Shown here: piece after piece, positions 1-11,000 of the stretch
Numbering within the stretch: the stretch's first letter is position 1
Layout of the letters: every line of letters starts with the position of its first letter
The notes under the pieces: model-generated
The model's database searches: none
Told to the model about the DNA's origin: nothing
The model's input: the letters and a program-made list of their open reading frames with translations, nothing else
Program-made: the position numbers and the translations under genes
Origin: Prunella strophiata
Taxonomy: Eukaryota; Chordata; Aves; Passeriformes; Prunellidae
Length of the DNA stretch: 64,000 nt
NCBI GenBank assembly: GCA_036583965.1
Contig: JAZBQD010000015.1
Coordinates: 84,331,309-84,395,308, forward strand
Direction of reading: 5' to 3'

Positions 1-487
1 CAAAATCACAGAATCTTTAGGGTTGGAATGGATCTCTGGAGATCATCTAGGCCAACCCGCAGAAAAGGGAGGGTCAGCTTGAGCAGGTGACACAGGAACA
101 CATCCACGTGGATATGGAATGTCTCCAGAGAGACTCCACAACCTCCATGGGCAGCCTGTTCCAGTGCTCTGCCATCCTCATTGTAAACAAGCTGTCATGT
201 TGAAGTGAAACTTCTTGTGCTTTAGCTTACAGCCTTTGCTCCTCATCCTGTTGCCAGGCACCATTGAAAAGAGTCGGGCACCGTCCCCGAGATATTTATA
301 TGCATTAATGAGCTCCCCTCTCAGTCTTCCCATCTCCAGACTAAACAGGCCCACTCCCACAGAGTCTCTTTGGAAGAGAGATGATCCAGACCCTTCCTCA
401 TCTTTGTGGCCCTCCACTGCACCCTCTCCAGCAGCTCCTCGTCTTTCTTGTATTGAGGAGCCCACACCTAGCACAAGTACTTCTGAC
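1..487 (-). mobile_element. CR1 LINE 3' fragment in LYRM4 intron 1
   Basis: Read on the minus strand this is the 3' part of a CR1 non-LTR retrotransposon. The right end carries the sense-strand phrase for a cluster of residual RT/3' sequence (ctggagatgggaagactgag). The middle has the usual gaggagcaaaggctgtaa-type segment, and the left end reaches the CR1 terminus, seen on the plus strand as cacagaatc followed by ggttggaa. The copy is 5' truncated, as is normal for CR1, and it may extend a few bases past the left edge. It lies in the first intron of LYRM4 in the same orientation as that gene. The open frames over it are by-products of the repeat. Confidence 0.85.
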
Positions 488-774
488 TTTAGGCTGGGAC
501 AATCTCTGTCGTGTCCCTTCTCCCTAAGAGCCCATACCCTGGAGCTTTTGCGGCAGTCCAGAGCCTGGCAGAGGGTCCGGGGGTGCCCGTTCCCTGCGCT
601 CCGAGCCGGGCCCGCTGCGGTGGCAGGCCCGGTGCCGGTCCCGTTGTCGCTCCAGGGCACGGCGCGGCTCCTCCCGAGGCCGCAGCTCCCCGCGCCCCTG
701 CTCCAAGCACCGCCGGGACCCCCCGCCTCGGCGGGGACCCCGCGTCCGCCGCGCCCCGGAGCCCTTCCCCGCAC

Positions 775-860
775 CTGTAGTTGTAGCTGCTGAAGCGCTG
801 GCTCTCCCGCAGCAGGGCGCGGTACAGCCGCAGCACCTGGGCACGGCTGGACGCTGCCAT
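775..860 (-). CDS. LYRM4: LYRM4 (ISD11) coding exon 1, N-terminal 28 codons plus 2 bases
   Basis: On the minus strand an ATG at 860-858 opens 28 codons, [20 protein letters not shown] then QRFSSYNY, followed by AG and a splice donor GT at 774-773 that splits an Arg codon. This matches the start of LYRM4/ISD11, a protein of about 91 residues. It binds the cysteine desulfurase NFS1 together with acyl-ACP and stabilises the complex that supplies sulfur for Fe-S clusters in the mitochondrial matrix. The defining LYR tripeptide is at residues 12-14, and the conserved downstream Phe is at 23. The start context is good (A at -3, G at +4). The reading frame stays open upstream only because the island is GC-rich, so the family-matching ATG is preferred. 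The remaining exons lie left of position 1. The family identification is strong, and the exon end rests on the GT and the family's splice position. Confidence 0.93.
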
Positions 861-863
861 GTT
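856..863. promoter_or_regulatory. Possible YY1-type site overlapping the LYRM4 start codon
   Basis: GCCATGTT matches the YY1 core GCCATNTT and contains the reverse complement of the LYRM4 initiator ATG. YY1 sites at or just after the start of nuclear-encoded mitochondrial genes are a known pattern. Occupancy here is inference from a short motif. Confidence 0.35.
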
Positions 864-965
864 GCCGACACCGAGCCGCTCCTCCCGCGGCGAGGCCGCT
901 TTTCCCCGCCCTCCCGCCGCCCGCGCCGGGCGCAGCCGCGGCGGAGCGGAGCCGCAGGGCCGGCG
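861..965 (+). other. FARS2: Probable FARS2 non-coding exon 1, 3' part with splice donor
   Basis: FARS2 coding exon 2 begins with only 17 untranslated bases after its acceptor, so a non-coding first exon must lie upstream. The best donor in the CpG island is GGCG followed by GTGAGT at 966-971. No comparable donor was found between 966 and 1500. The interval contains no ATG, so the spliced leader would have no upstream start codon. The left boundary given is simply the base after the LYRM4 start codon, because the true start site is unknown. If the two genes start within this 105-bp interval, their 5' UTRs are very short or overlap. Confidence 0.5.
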
Positions 966-1440
966 GTGAGTGGCGGCGCGGAGCGGCGGCGGCCGCGGCT
1001 CGGCCCGGGCCCGGCGCACGGCGCGGGCGGGGCGGGGAGGGGCGGTCCAAGAGCGGGTCCCCGGCCGGGGCAGCCCCGGGGCGGTGGGCGCGGGGGACTC
1101 GGTCGGTTCCCGGATCCCGCCGGGTCGGGCCTGCCCGGCAGCTCCAGCGGGGATCCCAAGGCGCGACTGCCCGGGGGCGCCTGTCGGGCTCGGCCGTGCG
1201 GCTGTGGAGGGCCCGGCGGCGGGGAGGGAAGGCCCGAGCGGCTGGGAAAGCGAAACCAGCGCTCGGATGCTCCGCTCGGCAGGGCAGCAGCGCGGTGTGC
1301 GCTTCCCGTACTTGGTGTGCCACACAGGGAGGTGGATGCTGGCGGGGGGAGATGGATATCGGGGCTGGAAAGGAGCAACAAGTGATGTGTGCAGGGGGGT
1401 GCCGCGGAATCGCTGTATACATTTGCAGTCAGAGTTCACG

Positions 1441-1886
1441 TACTGGAGAGGATGCAGCAGAGGCCACGAAGATAATCTGGAGTCCGGAGCATCTGTCTTC
1501 ATGAGAGGAGACTGCGGGTGCTGGGCCTGTTCAGTCTGGAGAACAGAGGACTGAGAGGGGATGTCATTAATGCATATATCAGAGGTGGATTACAAGAGGC
1601 TAGGCTCTTCAATGATGCCCAACAAAAGGACGAGGAGCAGTGGCCATAAACTAGAACCCAAAAGTTTCATCTCAGTGTGAGAAACAACTTTACATTAATG
1701 ATAGCAGAACAGTGGAACATGCTGTGCAGGGGAGCTTGTGGAGTCTCACTCTCTGGAGACCATGCAAACCCACCGGGATACATTCCTGTGTCACCTGCTC
1801 AAGGTGACACTGCCTTGTCAGGGGGGTTGTACTACATGATCTTCAGAGGTCCCTTCCAGCCCCAGCATTCTGTGATTCTCTGAAAT
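1441..1886 (+). mobile_element. CR1 LINE 3' fragment, right flank of the promoter
   Basis: Plus-strand CR1. It opens with tggagaggatgcagcagagg, continues through the cagtctggagaacagagg segment, and ends at the CR1 terminus cattctgtgattctctg. It is 5' truncated. It is inverted relative to the copy at 1-487, and the two share a near-identical block around ttcctgtgtcacctgctcaa. It lies just inside FARS2 intron 1. Confidence 0.85.
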
Positions 1887-2130
1887 CACTATAGGACAAT
1901 TGCAGTCATTGTACATCTGTGCTAGTGTACCAGGTCCTGTTGTGTTATAGTGATGTTTGAGTTCCTCTCTCAATATTTGTTTTTAAGATGAATTCTGTTA
2001 TTTAAACCACACTGTCAAGCATCCTCCTTTGTTGAAAGTTTTGCTACTGCAGAATAAACTTTGTAACTTGCAGGTATTATGCTGCAGCTGTATTTAATAC
2101 TGATTTTTGAAGATTATCAGCAGTTTATTT

Positions 2131-2462
2131 AGAATCATAGAATCATCAAAGTTGGAAGAGACCTTTAGTCTCCAGTCCAGTTGTCTGCCCAGCACTGCTA
2201 CTGTAACCCCTAAACCACCTCACCCAGTAGAACATCCAGGAGTCTCTTGCACACCTCCAGGGATGGTAACTCCACCATCTCCCTGGGTAACCTATTCCAA
2301 TGCTTGACCATCCTAACAACGTGTTTTTTTCCCCCTAATATCTAATCTGTATCTCCCCTGTCTCAGTTTAAGGCCCTTTCCTCTGGTCCTCTCACTGCAT
2401 GCACAGCAGAAGAAATCAGTCCCCAATTTTCCTTTAAGGTATCATGACAGGGTTCCTACCTC
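2131..2462 (-). mobile_element. CR1 LINE 3' fragment
   Basis: The plus strand begins agaatcatagaatcatcaaa then gttggaagag, the reverse complement of a CR1 3' end. It continues through ccagggatggtaactccacc and the tctggtcctctcactgcatg-type region before fading near 2462. It is a diverged, 5' truncated copy antisense to FARS2. Confidence 0.85.
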
Positions 2463-5400
2463 CTTCACAGTTTGTTATTTATATAGTAGGTGTTTAAAAC
2501 AACTACCATGTAGATATTGAACATGTCTCTGGCAAAAGTGCTTCAATTGCCACTTCTAATTTAACTCATTTATTGCGTATGCATTTGAGTATTATCGTCA
2601 GTTGTACATCTGATGCAATTTACAGTATATTGCAAAGAACTAAAATAGTTCTGTGCTTTTGGATGTAATTAGTACAGACACATGAATTTATTTCAGATTT
2701 ACCTTTACGGATATGCTGTGTTTTAGCAGCCCTTTTAGGCTTCTGGAAATGGAGATTTTCTGTATGTAGAAAATTTCCTGGATATTCTCTTTATCTCCTT
2801 ATTCTAGTTTATCCCAAACTAGAAATGTTACAGGAAATGTAGAAGAACATATGGAGCTGCAGTACTGGGATATGCATCATGCTTCTGAGGCCTTCCCTTG
2901 TAAGTTACTGGGATAAGCATCATGCTTCTGAGGCCTTCCCTTGTAAGTTACAAACCAGTGTGTTTTGGGTTAGGTCTTGGCATTCAGGACACCCACAAGG
3001 AGAAATACAAAGCAAGCATGCCCTTCATTTGCCAGTGGGACCAACCAAATTCTCCTTGCAGCCCAAGCCATGTTAAAGCAGATTGCCATGCCAGAAGCAG
3101 AGCCCATCTGAGGTGCTGGTGCTCCCCATCTTTGCAGCTGTTGGTGGCTGGGCAGCACCAGCCAAAATACAATTTATAGCAGAACTCTGGCTGTGTGTCT
3201 GCAGACTTACCTTCTCTGAAAGCCAGCAGTGGCCACCCTGCCTTTTGTTATCAGGGTGGGCTTCAGACAGTTTAAAACGAGATTGTTTCAACAATCACAG
3301 GATAACTTCTGGATCAATTAAAGGCAGTGTTATACACCATATGGATTTTGAAAGAGGTTCTTAGTGGACATATGTTGATAAAATCCTTTGAAATGCTTGA
3401 AATAAAAATTGCTATAAAAGTCCAGAATTAAAAGGATAATTTTGTGTTACAGGCAAAAGCATAACTAATAGGGGATTAAAATTACCAGTAATGCTTAAAT
3501 AGCTCAGTATGTAATAGTTGCATCAACTGCAAATGACACTTCTAAACACTTCTAACCTTAATGCTGATGAAGACAACCCAACAAAAAATTAACATATTTT
3601 TCCTGTGTGTTTTTTTGCTATGCTGAAATCTTGCTTAGAAATCTAATCATGAGAAGCATTAAAGACAGGATTAATGAAGTGTTCTCATCCATGACCTCAT
3701 AAATTCTGAAATGCTTTCTTTGCTGTGCTTTTCAGTGTTTTATCAAATTTAGCCTTAAATAACTTCTCTTTCTGTGGGAAAATATATTCTACTTTATATT
3801 GTATTGCTGTTAAGAAATGTTTTCTGATGCTATCCTGTGCCACCCTCTTCCCTGAGTTCATCCCACTTTTTCATTTATGCCCCTTTAGAGTGTAATCCCT
3901 CTCTCTCCTCTGTGATTTACACTATCATCATATTTCTCAGTAGCTGTCAGCCAGACAGGCTAAATTATGTAGTTATTGTGATATTTTTTTCTGCCCTCTT
4001 CCAGAGGATATTGAAAATTTTAGCTTAGGAAGCAAACTTGGCAGTAAAACAAGGAGTGATATTTTGTTTAAGAGCAACTTGAGATTTTCTTTGTAGCTGC
4101 CCCTGTATATTTTTTGCATGACTTGGGATTTCCAGTTTGGCAGGTTGGTTACCAATGGTACTGCCAATTTTTTGAGTTAAAGATCGTGATTGCACTTAAG
4201 AGGCTTTGCTAGAGCAAAGTTCTTTTTTCTCCTGAGTTTATTTTTTGTCATGTATAAATGTGTATGTGAGTGTGCAGAAAAACATCTAAATATGTATTCA
4301 GGCATGCACATGGTCATGCTGTGGTGGTAAAGGTCATGCCCTTCATCTCTGATTCTCCATGTTTCAGCCTTGGGGATTGGTGCACAGCTAACACAGTGCT
4401 GTGGGGTTTTTTTCTGCTTACCCAGTCCCATGTCTCAAGTATGTGAAATCAAAGATATCCTGCTTCTTGTGTGCATCCCAGTTCTTCTGCTCCCTGAATC
4501 GTGGGCATGGCCTTTCTTGTCAGATGACACAAGGGCTAGCTCCACTCAAGTACTACTGCCTAAGTCCTTCCCTGAAAATCTGCTTCAAGTAGCTGTTTTC
4601 TTATAAATAATTCTTGTGTCATTATTTGTTGGAAACAATTCCTAGATCAAAGTATCAGTAGGTGTAGAAGTATCACGTTGCTATGAGGTAGTGTGGATCT
4701 GATGTAAGAAAACATGTTATCCAAGGACATATCTTTCTTTTAGTGAAAGAAAAATTAAGCAAAATTGTTGTTTACAGTGGATGGGTAAATCATCAAGGAC
4801 TGAGTGGATTTTAAGTAGGCAATCTGTTTAGTTTTCTGACTGTGGGATGAGGGGAGGGGGAATATGATTTCCCACTTGTAACACATTTTCATTTTATATG
4901 GTGCTGTTCATCCGTGTATGACTTTTTGTTCTAGTAGTTTGGACTTTTGATCCAGAAAAAAAACCAACAGTTTGAATAGGAAGCTGAAGCAGATTGCTCC
5001 ATAGTCTTCTTTCATCTTAGAAGCAATGCTTTAATTGAAATGAGGAGAACAATATAGCGATATTAGGGATTGTAGTAATGGTAGAGTTTAAGATAATTGC
5101 TTTTGCACGATCCTTGACATTTTTGATCTTTCATCTTGTGTCACTATTGGTTTTATGTCCTCAGAGCTCTGACATGAGTGATAGTGCACTGGGGACAGTT
5201 CCTGTATATATCATGCTTCTGATGCATTTGTAAGATCAGCTGACTTGTCAATACTTCCTTACATGCCTTCACAGTTCTAGATAGAACTCTCTTTTTGTTT
5301 TATTTCCACTTCTGTTTTTTGTATCTTGGGTGACTGTCAAAATTTTTCTTTCAGCCTGAGAAGGAACAAAAGCACTGACTAAAGCTAACAGGCAAAAGAA

Positions 5401-5708
5401 GTAGAGGTGAAGAAAGATTATCTCTGCATGCAGGTAAATAAGTAAAAATAAATTTTGCTTTCTGAATCTTTGACACCAGCACTGCCAGCCTTTTTAGTTA
5501 GTAACAAGTTTTCAGTCCCTCTCCATTTTAATTAATAATTAAATTTTAATTTATTTAGTAATTAAAACAATCTTTCTTCATCTTCACCAACTGCTAAGGA
5601 CATGTATGATAGCTATGTAAATTTACTTTCCATATAGAATTCATGCATTTTTTTAATACAAAGAAAATTATGAGACTTGAGACATAAAGATAGGTGTGTA
5701 ACAATAAT
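2463..5708. other. Intron 1 stretch without a recognised gene
   Basis: AT-rich intronic sequence. The only discrete structure I can point to is the 43-bp tandem duplication at 2863-2950. The short open frames here have no recognisable product and overlap each other on both strands. Confidence 0.6.
2863..2950. repeat. 43-bp tandem duplication, two copies
   Basis: Two adjacent copies of a unit starting tactgggata start at 2863 and 2906. They differ at one base (t/a in gatatgc against gataagc). The low divergence points to a fairly young local duplication. Confidence 0.9.
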
Positions 5709-5732
5709 GAGAGAGAGAGAGAGAGAGAGAGA
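5709..5732. repeat. (GA)12 microsatellite
   Basis: Twelve uninterrupted GA dinucleotides followed by an imperfect purine-only tail to about 5742. The purine strand is the plus strand. Confidence 0.97.
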
Positions 5733-5934
5733 AAGAGGAGAGGTAAAAGGTAGCAATCTTCTGAAGAGGAAATTCAGAAGGACAAATCTTATCATCTTTA
5801 TATTGGAGTATGTCCAGATCCTTGAATATAATTCCTTTGAAATCTGCCTAACTACCTGGGCAATAAGTTGCTCTTCAGTGTGAGAAGAGGTGGCAAATTA
5901 AGTTCTCATTTTACATGCCACTAATAGTTGATGT

Positions 5935-6150
5935 GGGATGGGATGGGATGGGATGGGATGGGATGGGATGGATGGGATGGATGGGATGGGATGGGATGGG
6001 ATGGGATGGATAGGATAGGATAGGATAGGATAGGATAGGATGGATAGGATAGGATAGGATAGGATAGATAGGATAGGATCAGGATAGGATAGGATAGGAT
6101 AGGATAGGATAGGATAGGATAGGATAGGATAGGATAGGATAGGATAGGAT
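5935..6150. repeat. Pentanucleotide array, GGGAT switching to AGGAT
   Basis: About 216 bp of pentamer repeats. The left part (to about 6009) is built of GGGAT units with occasional GGAT tetramers. The right part (about 6010-6150) is AGGAT with a few interruptions. Purines dominate on the plus strand throughout. It is not the vertebrate telomere hexamer. Confidence 0.97.
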
Positions 6151-7600
6151 GCTCTGGTGAATGGAGAATGAACTCAGGGAGCTATGGAGAGGCAATAGTT
6201 AGGACTTTACAAACCCCACCATTAACCTTCCGGTCTCTTACCTATGTGACCCCATGGCAGCATCAGCAAAAGGCAGTGTGTGTCAGTGGCTCCTAATAAG
6301 GTTTGTGTCTTCCCTCCACCTGGGAGTGAGTGTTGATTTAGATGGGGATGCAAACCTATGAAGTGGAGCTGCAACTTTCCTATAGGGATGGGTTTACATT
6401 CTGCTGAAAGGTGGGAAAGAGGAATGGGGAGGAAATAGTTTGAAATACTGTTCTGGGAACATAAGTGAGAGTTCATCTGTCTGAAGACTTGAATTAAGTA
6501 TCTCTTTGTTCTACAATTTCTGTGATTAGCTTTTTCAGGTATATTTTGTAGCCTAATATTGGTTTTGATCAACATCAGGTTGTGGGTATTTTTGTTGTTG
6601 TTGCATGTTGTTTTATTTTGTTTGTTTGCGTGTTTGTTTTAACCTGGTGGTACACATGCTTTGTTTCCTTTAATTAATGTTTATGCATTTGATTTTAATT
6701 ATTGTTTAACTTTTTCCTTTTTTCGAAATGATTCCTGGTGAAGTAGATGTGCTGTGTCTAAAATGGAGAAAACAGTTCAACAGAGTAAATTATCAGGTCC
6801 TCACACAGATTTAATAGTACTTTTATTTTTTTGTGTGTATGTAGGATTTCAAAATTGGTTTCATTTTCAAGGAAAGTTTTCAAGGCCTTCACTGAGAGAG
6901 TTCTTACTTTTGAGAGAATTTGCATAATTTTTTAAATTGCTTTCTTACTTATTTTGGCTATGAACATAGCTTTTTTTCAACATTTGTTTTAACTTTGATT
7001 TTATTATACTAATTACGTACAGTGTGAAAATTGTATTACACCAGCTCTTCCTGTGGGAAAGTAATATTATAGAATGGACAGATATGGTAGTGTATTTGTA
7101 AAATTATCACATATTGAAGAGGTAATTAAATATTGGCTCTATATAGGTTTGTTGAACTTAGAATAGCTACTTGCTTTTTATGTTGGTGCACTAACTTGGT
7201 CAAGTGTTATGAAAGAATGTTGTTCTAAACATATAGATGTAGCTTGAAAGAGGTTAACTTTTTCTGTTTCCCTTCTGTCCTTCTTCCTCCCTGCACAGAT
7301 TGTGGTTCTTGTTCCACCCTCCACTTCCACTTGCTATGTATCTTACTTATTATGTATGTATTGCTGTTCTGTTGTGGTAAGGTAATATAGTAATTGTGTA
7401 ATATAGTATTCATTCTACAAACAGAAACTCTGCTGGATAGACTTGAACTAAGGTATGTGGGAGCACCATGTTTATTCTAGTTACTTTGTCAGACTTTTTG
7501 AGTTGTTATTTAAAGGATTCATTTTTTAAGAAACTAAGTTTAAGAGATATTGCAGATTCTACCAAATCCTATTATGTCACCTGATATTAAGAGTTCATTT

Positions 7601-7622
7601 GACCCCAGTGTCCCCTGGGGTC
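7601..7622. repeat. Short GC-rich inverted repeat
   Basis: Arms GACCCCAG (7601-7608) and CTGGGGTC (7615-7622) are perfectly complementary around a 6-base spacer. It is a small stem in AT-rich surroundings with no visible associated gene. Confidence 0.8.
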
Positions 7623-8000
7623 CCAGTCCTGACCCTGAATGGCAGACCCTGCTGGGCCTGTGTGGAACACAATCTTTCAGCACGTGGCCAATTGCAATCC
7701 TACAGATGGTTTTAAAGAAAACAAACCAAAACAATTATTATGTTTTAATTTTGATTCTCTCAGTATGTAACAGATGTGGCATTAACTGAAGATTGTTTTG
7801 TCATATGTGACCTTGAGCTATAATAACATCTTATTCTTCATTAATAATAAAAACTTGATTCTTTCATGTTGTTATTTTCTTTACTTCCCTGACTTTCATA
7901 TCTTCTTTCACCCAGTCAATGTGTATGTCTTGGCTCAGAATGCAAGGTGAGAGGATATTGCCTTTGGTATTTAAAGACTGGATGGAGAAATACTTCTGTG

Positions 8001-8072
8001 TATAGTCTTAAATATATATGTAAGACTATATATAAGAAGTGCTTATATATATATATATATATATGCACTTCT
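8001..8072. repeat. Two adjacent AT-rich palindromes with a (TA)n core
   Basis: The first has perfect 10-bp arms, TATAGTCTTA (8001-8010) and TAAGACTATA (8021-8030). The second has 8-bp arms, AGAAGTGC (8035-8042) and GCACTTCT (8065-8072), around a 22-base TA-rich centre that is itself almost self-complementary. Phrases related to cttctgtg and atagtct also occur just outside (7993-8007 and 8067-8085), so this looks like a nested inverted duplication. Confidence 0.9.
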
Positions 8073-11000
8073 GTGCCATAGTCTGAGATGTGCATTGTGA
8101 GTTCTGTCTTAAGTTTTCTTTCACTGAGGCTTGTTCTGGAGGGGAGTGTGACTTGCAAATGTCTGGTGTCACAGAAGGTTTCTCTGACATAATTAAAATA
8201 CGTGGCTTTCTCAAGGCCTTTCAAACAAAGATTTTCTTTTGTTCTTTGAGCTGGGCTTTATCTAGTGATAAGTATGTCAACATTAGCAAGCCTTACAGAG
8301 ATGTTGCCCAGGAGCATTACAGATGCTAAAACATGAAGCTTGGGCCATTAGGGAGCTGTGAGCCATGGACTCAAGAGTTTTCCATTTTTGAGCATTAATG
8401 ACAAGGAAAGAAGTTAGCAATACTAGTCTTGTTCTTTTTAGTGTGATACTTGAAAACCTTTTTTATTTAATCTGGTGGTAGTGGGATCGCATGGAGACAC
8501 AATTTTAAGTCATGCTTGTCTTGCTTTGTTTGCTACAGAATATTTTGGAATTAGTTCTTTTTCAACAAGTTATTGGAGATGTCAGCACCTCTGAAATGCT
8601 GTAAAGGCAGTCATGTTCAAATGTAATCAAATACAGTGTTACGAGGTAGGTTTGTCTGAATACATATGAATTAATCCTGCCTCTAAACTTTTAACAAAAC
8701 CATAGGACAGTTGTATCAGGAAATTACAACAGGATTGAGCAAATGCATTTTAAAGTTTGACTTACATTTATTTGAATAGGCAGAACTTTCAATTGAGGGG
8801 CTTATATTTATTGTGAATATTTATCATCAGCATTGTTTATAATTCAGTGTCAGGTTGTTGCAGTTGAAGTATTTGTAAGGAAAATACTACTTTTTTTACC
8901 CTTAGGCTTTAAACATAATTAATGTATTTATTTAGCTGCAGTTACAGAAAATGTTTCATAATATCAGTAGAATTTTGCAGATCAGGTTTTCTGTCTTTTG
9001 GTGACCCATATACATTCATAATTGTAGAATATGCAAGGTAAAATTTTGAAGCTGGTTGTTGGAGGTTGGCTAGGCAGTTAATTCTTGAGTGTCTTCTTGG
9101 GTACACTTGTCCTTAAAGGAGCAAAATAAGTCTTTCATCTTGCAGCTCAGCAGTGTATTGGAAGACTGAGGAGGCAGGATACAGGCTCGAGGTACATTAT
9201 CCATTTAGAAGAGGTACATTATCCATTCACCTGTGGTAAATTTTAGTGCTGAAATCAAATAAATATCAGCAAAGTAGTTAAAAAATAAATAGGCAAATAG
9301 AGTAAATAAGCTTGCTAAAAAGACCAGGGTAGAAGAAAGCAAACTGAAAATGTTTAGCAGTGGAATCTTCATTTTTGTTTTACCTTCTGAAATTCGTATT
9401 GCTATGAGACCAGCTGTATTGAGACAGATACTGTGATTGTGTGAGACTTGCTGGCAGAGCTGCCTGTATTGCTTTCAAATTTTGCTGTTCATGAGAGTCC
9501 AGCATTTTGTGTAGGTTAAATGGGTTGGAATGAACTGTGTCATACTGATGTGATGAGTTTTGGTTTTTTTCCTTTTGCAACATGCAAGTCAATGCTGCAC
9601 TCTGTGTAGGCTAGCTGCTTTCTCCTATACTTTTATTTCTTTTTTCATGCTTTACTTGTGTTTGCAGCCCATGTGATTTGGGATCAAATGTAAATGATGA
9701 TACAGAGTTTCTAAACAAATTTTGTTTGCTGTAACATAACATATATTTGCAATTCTGGCTTAAGACTTTGGGTTAATAGTTCTTGAGAGATGAAGGGGTC
9801 TTCTGCTTCTAGACCACAGCAATAGTAAGGGAACACTATAGCCTAAGTCACTAACACATACACAGGAGAATAAAAAATTCAGGTTTTTGATTTCTGTTTC
9901 ACTCACTCAATAGAAAAGAGCTTCAGTGATAGGAAATTGTACAAAAACAGTAAAGATTTTCACATTATGTAAGAAAAAGTGTTGCAGCAAATAGAATTTT
10001 CTTAGTAAGTCCCATTTAACATTTCAAAGACAGTGGGGTCTTATTAAGGAGAATGAGCTGATAGCATGTGTTTTAAAGTATAAGAAAGTATCTCTTTTTT
10101 CAAGATCAGTATTAGCAGGTGGGTAAATTTATAGGACTCAGTTTTAACTCATTGTACCTTAAAGTCTGTTGTCCTGTAACTATGCTGTAGTCAGGCAAGG
10201 GCTGAGTTTAAGAACCATTTCTTACATGTCTGGACCCAGTAATAAAGCCCTGCTTTTTTACATTGTTTTTAATTGGATGCCTGAAAGTGGCTCTGCAGAA
10301 AACTTTCCTGTCAAAGAAAAACAGAAGAAAGATGGTAGGGATTTCAGTCATCATTTCCTGACATCCCTCTCTTTACATCTCTTTCATCTCACACAGTGGT
10401 TGAGAGAGAAGGGGCAAGTGTACTGGGAGATCATTATCACATTCTGATTCAGGATTTTAGGGCTCCATGAGAGATGATTTTGCATTGCATGGGAATAAAG
10501 TCCTGCAGCTCTGACTCCCTGGTCATGAAGTTCCCAGTGGCACAGCAGAAGTTGTCCAGGGCTTCTGAGTAGGAACAGTGAAGGAGACCTGAGTTGTGGT
10601 AATAAAAGTTGTAGTAGCACCATTCCCTTCCCATTAGTGTGGTATTAGTGTGTTTCTGCAACATGTGAAGTACAAGGAGCTGATGATTTAAAAAAAAGCC
10701 TTTTCCAATAGGAAATGCTTGAAATCTGTCTTAGAATAGCAAAAGATGTGAGGTGGACAGCTAGGCAGCGCTGCATACATAAATGTTATTGTAACTATGT
10801 CAAAACACCATTTTTCATTTAAGCTTGTGTCCCCATGTAGATGGAATGTGAAGTTTCAGGCACTATTCTTCCTGTTGAAAGCTGACAACTTCAGTTTTCA
10901 TTTAACTGTCTGTTGATTCTTGAACAGGAAAGATTATCTTTTAAAATTTAATTTCCTGTGTGATACTCATTGCATTTGAGACTGTCATGCAGTGGCTATT

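Larger units (their letters stand above)
550..1310. promoter_or_regulatory. CpG island and shared bidirectional promoter of LYRM4 and FARS2
   Basis: CpG dinucleotides are dense here and rare on either side, which is the look of a housekeeping CpG-island promoter. The island covers the first LYRM4 exon (minus strand) and the probable first FARS2 exon (plus strand). A run of GC boxes (gggcggggcggggaggggcgg) sits at 1025-1045, a likely SP1/KLF site. No TATA box is visible. Head-to-head LYRM4/FARS2 organisation is known from other vertebrates. That both genes use this one island is inferred from their positions. Exact transcription start sites cannot be read from sequence alone. Confidence 0.8.

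Noticed and set aside
178..1554. Long open frames on both strands (up to 414 codons) over the CpG island
   Set aside because: They overlap in all frames, come from high GC content and the flanking CR1 copies, and only the 28-codon LYRM4 segment inside one of them matches a known protein.
5935..6150. Interstitial telomere-like or CRISPR-like array
   Set aside because: The unit is a GGGAT/AGGAT pentamer, not TTAGGG, and there are no spacers. It is an ordinary short tandem repeat.
10449..10664. 71-codon minus-strand frame with protein-like composition
   Set aside because: No family recognised, an overlapping alternative frame of similar length exists, and there is no second exon or retrocopy feature.
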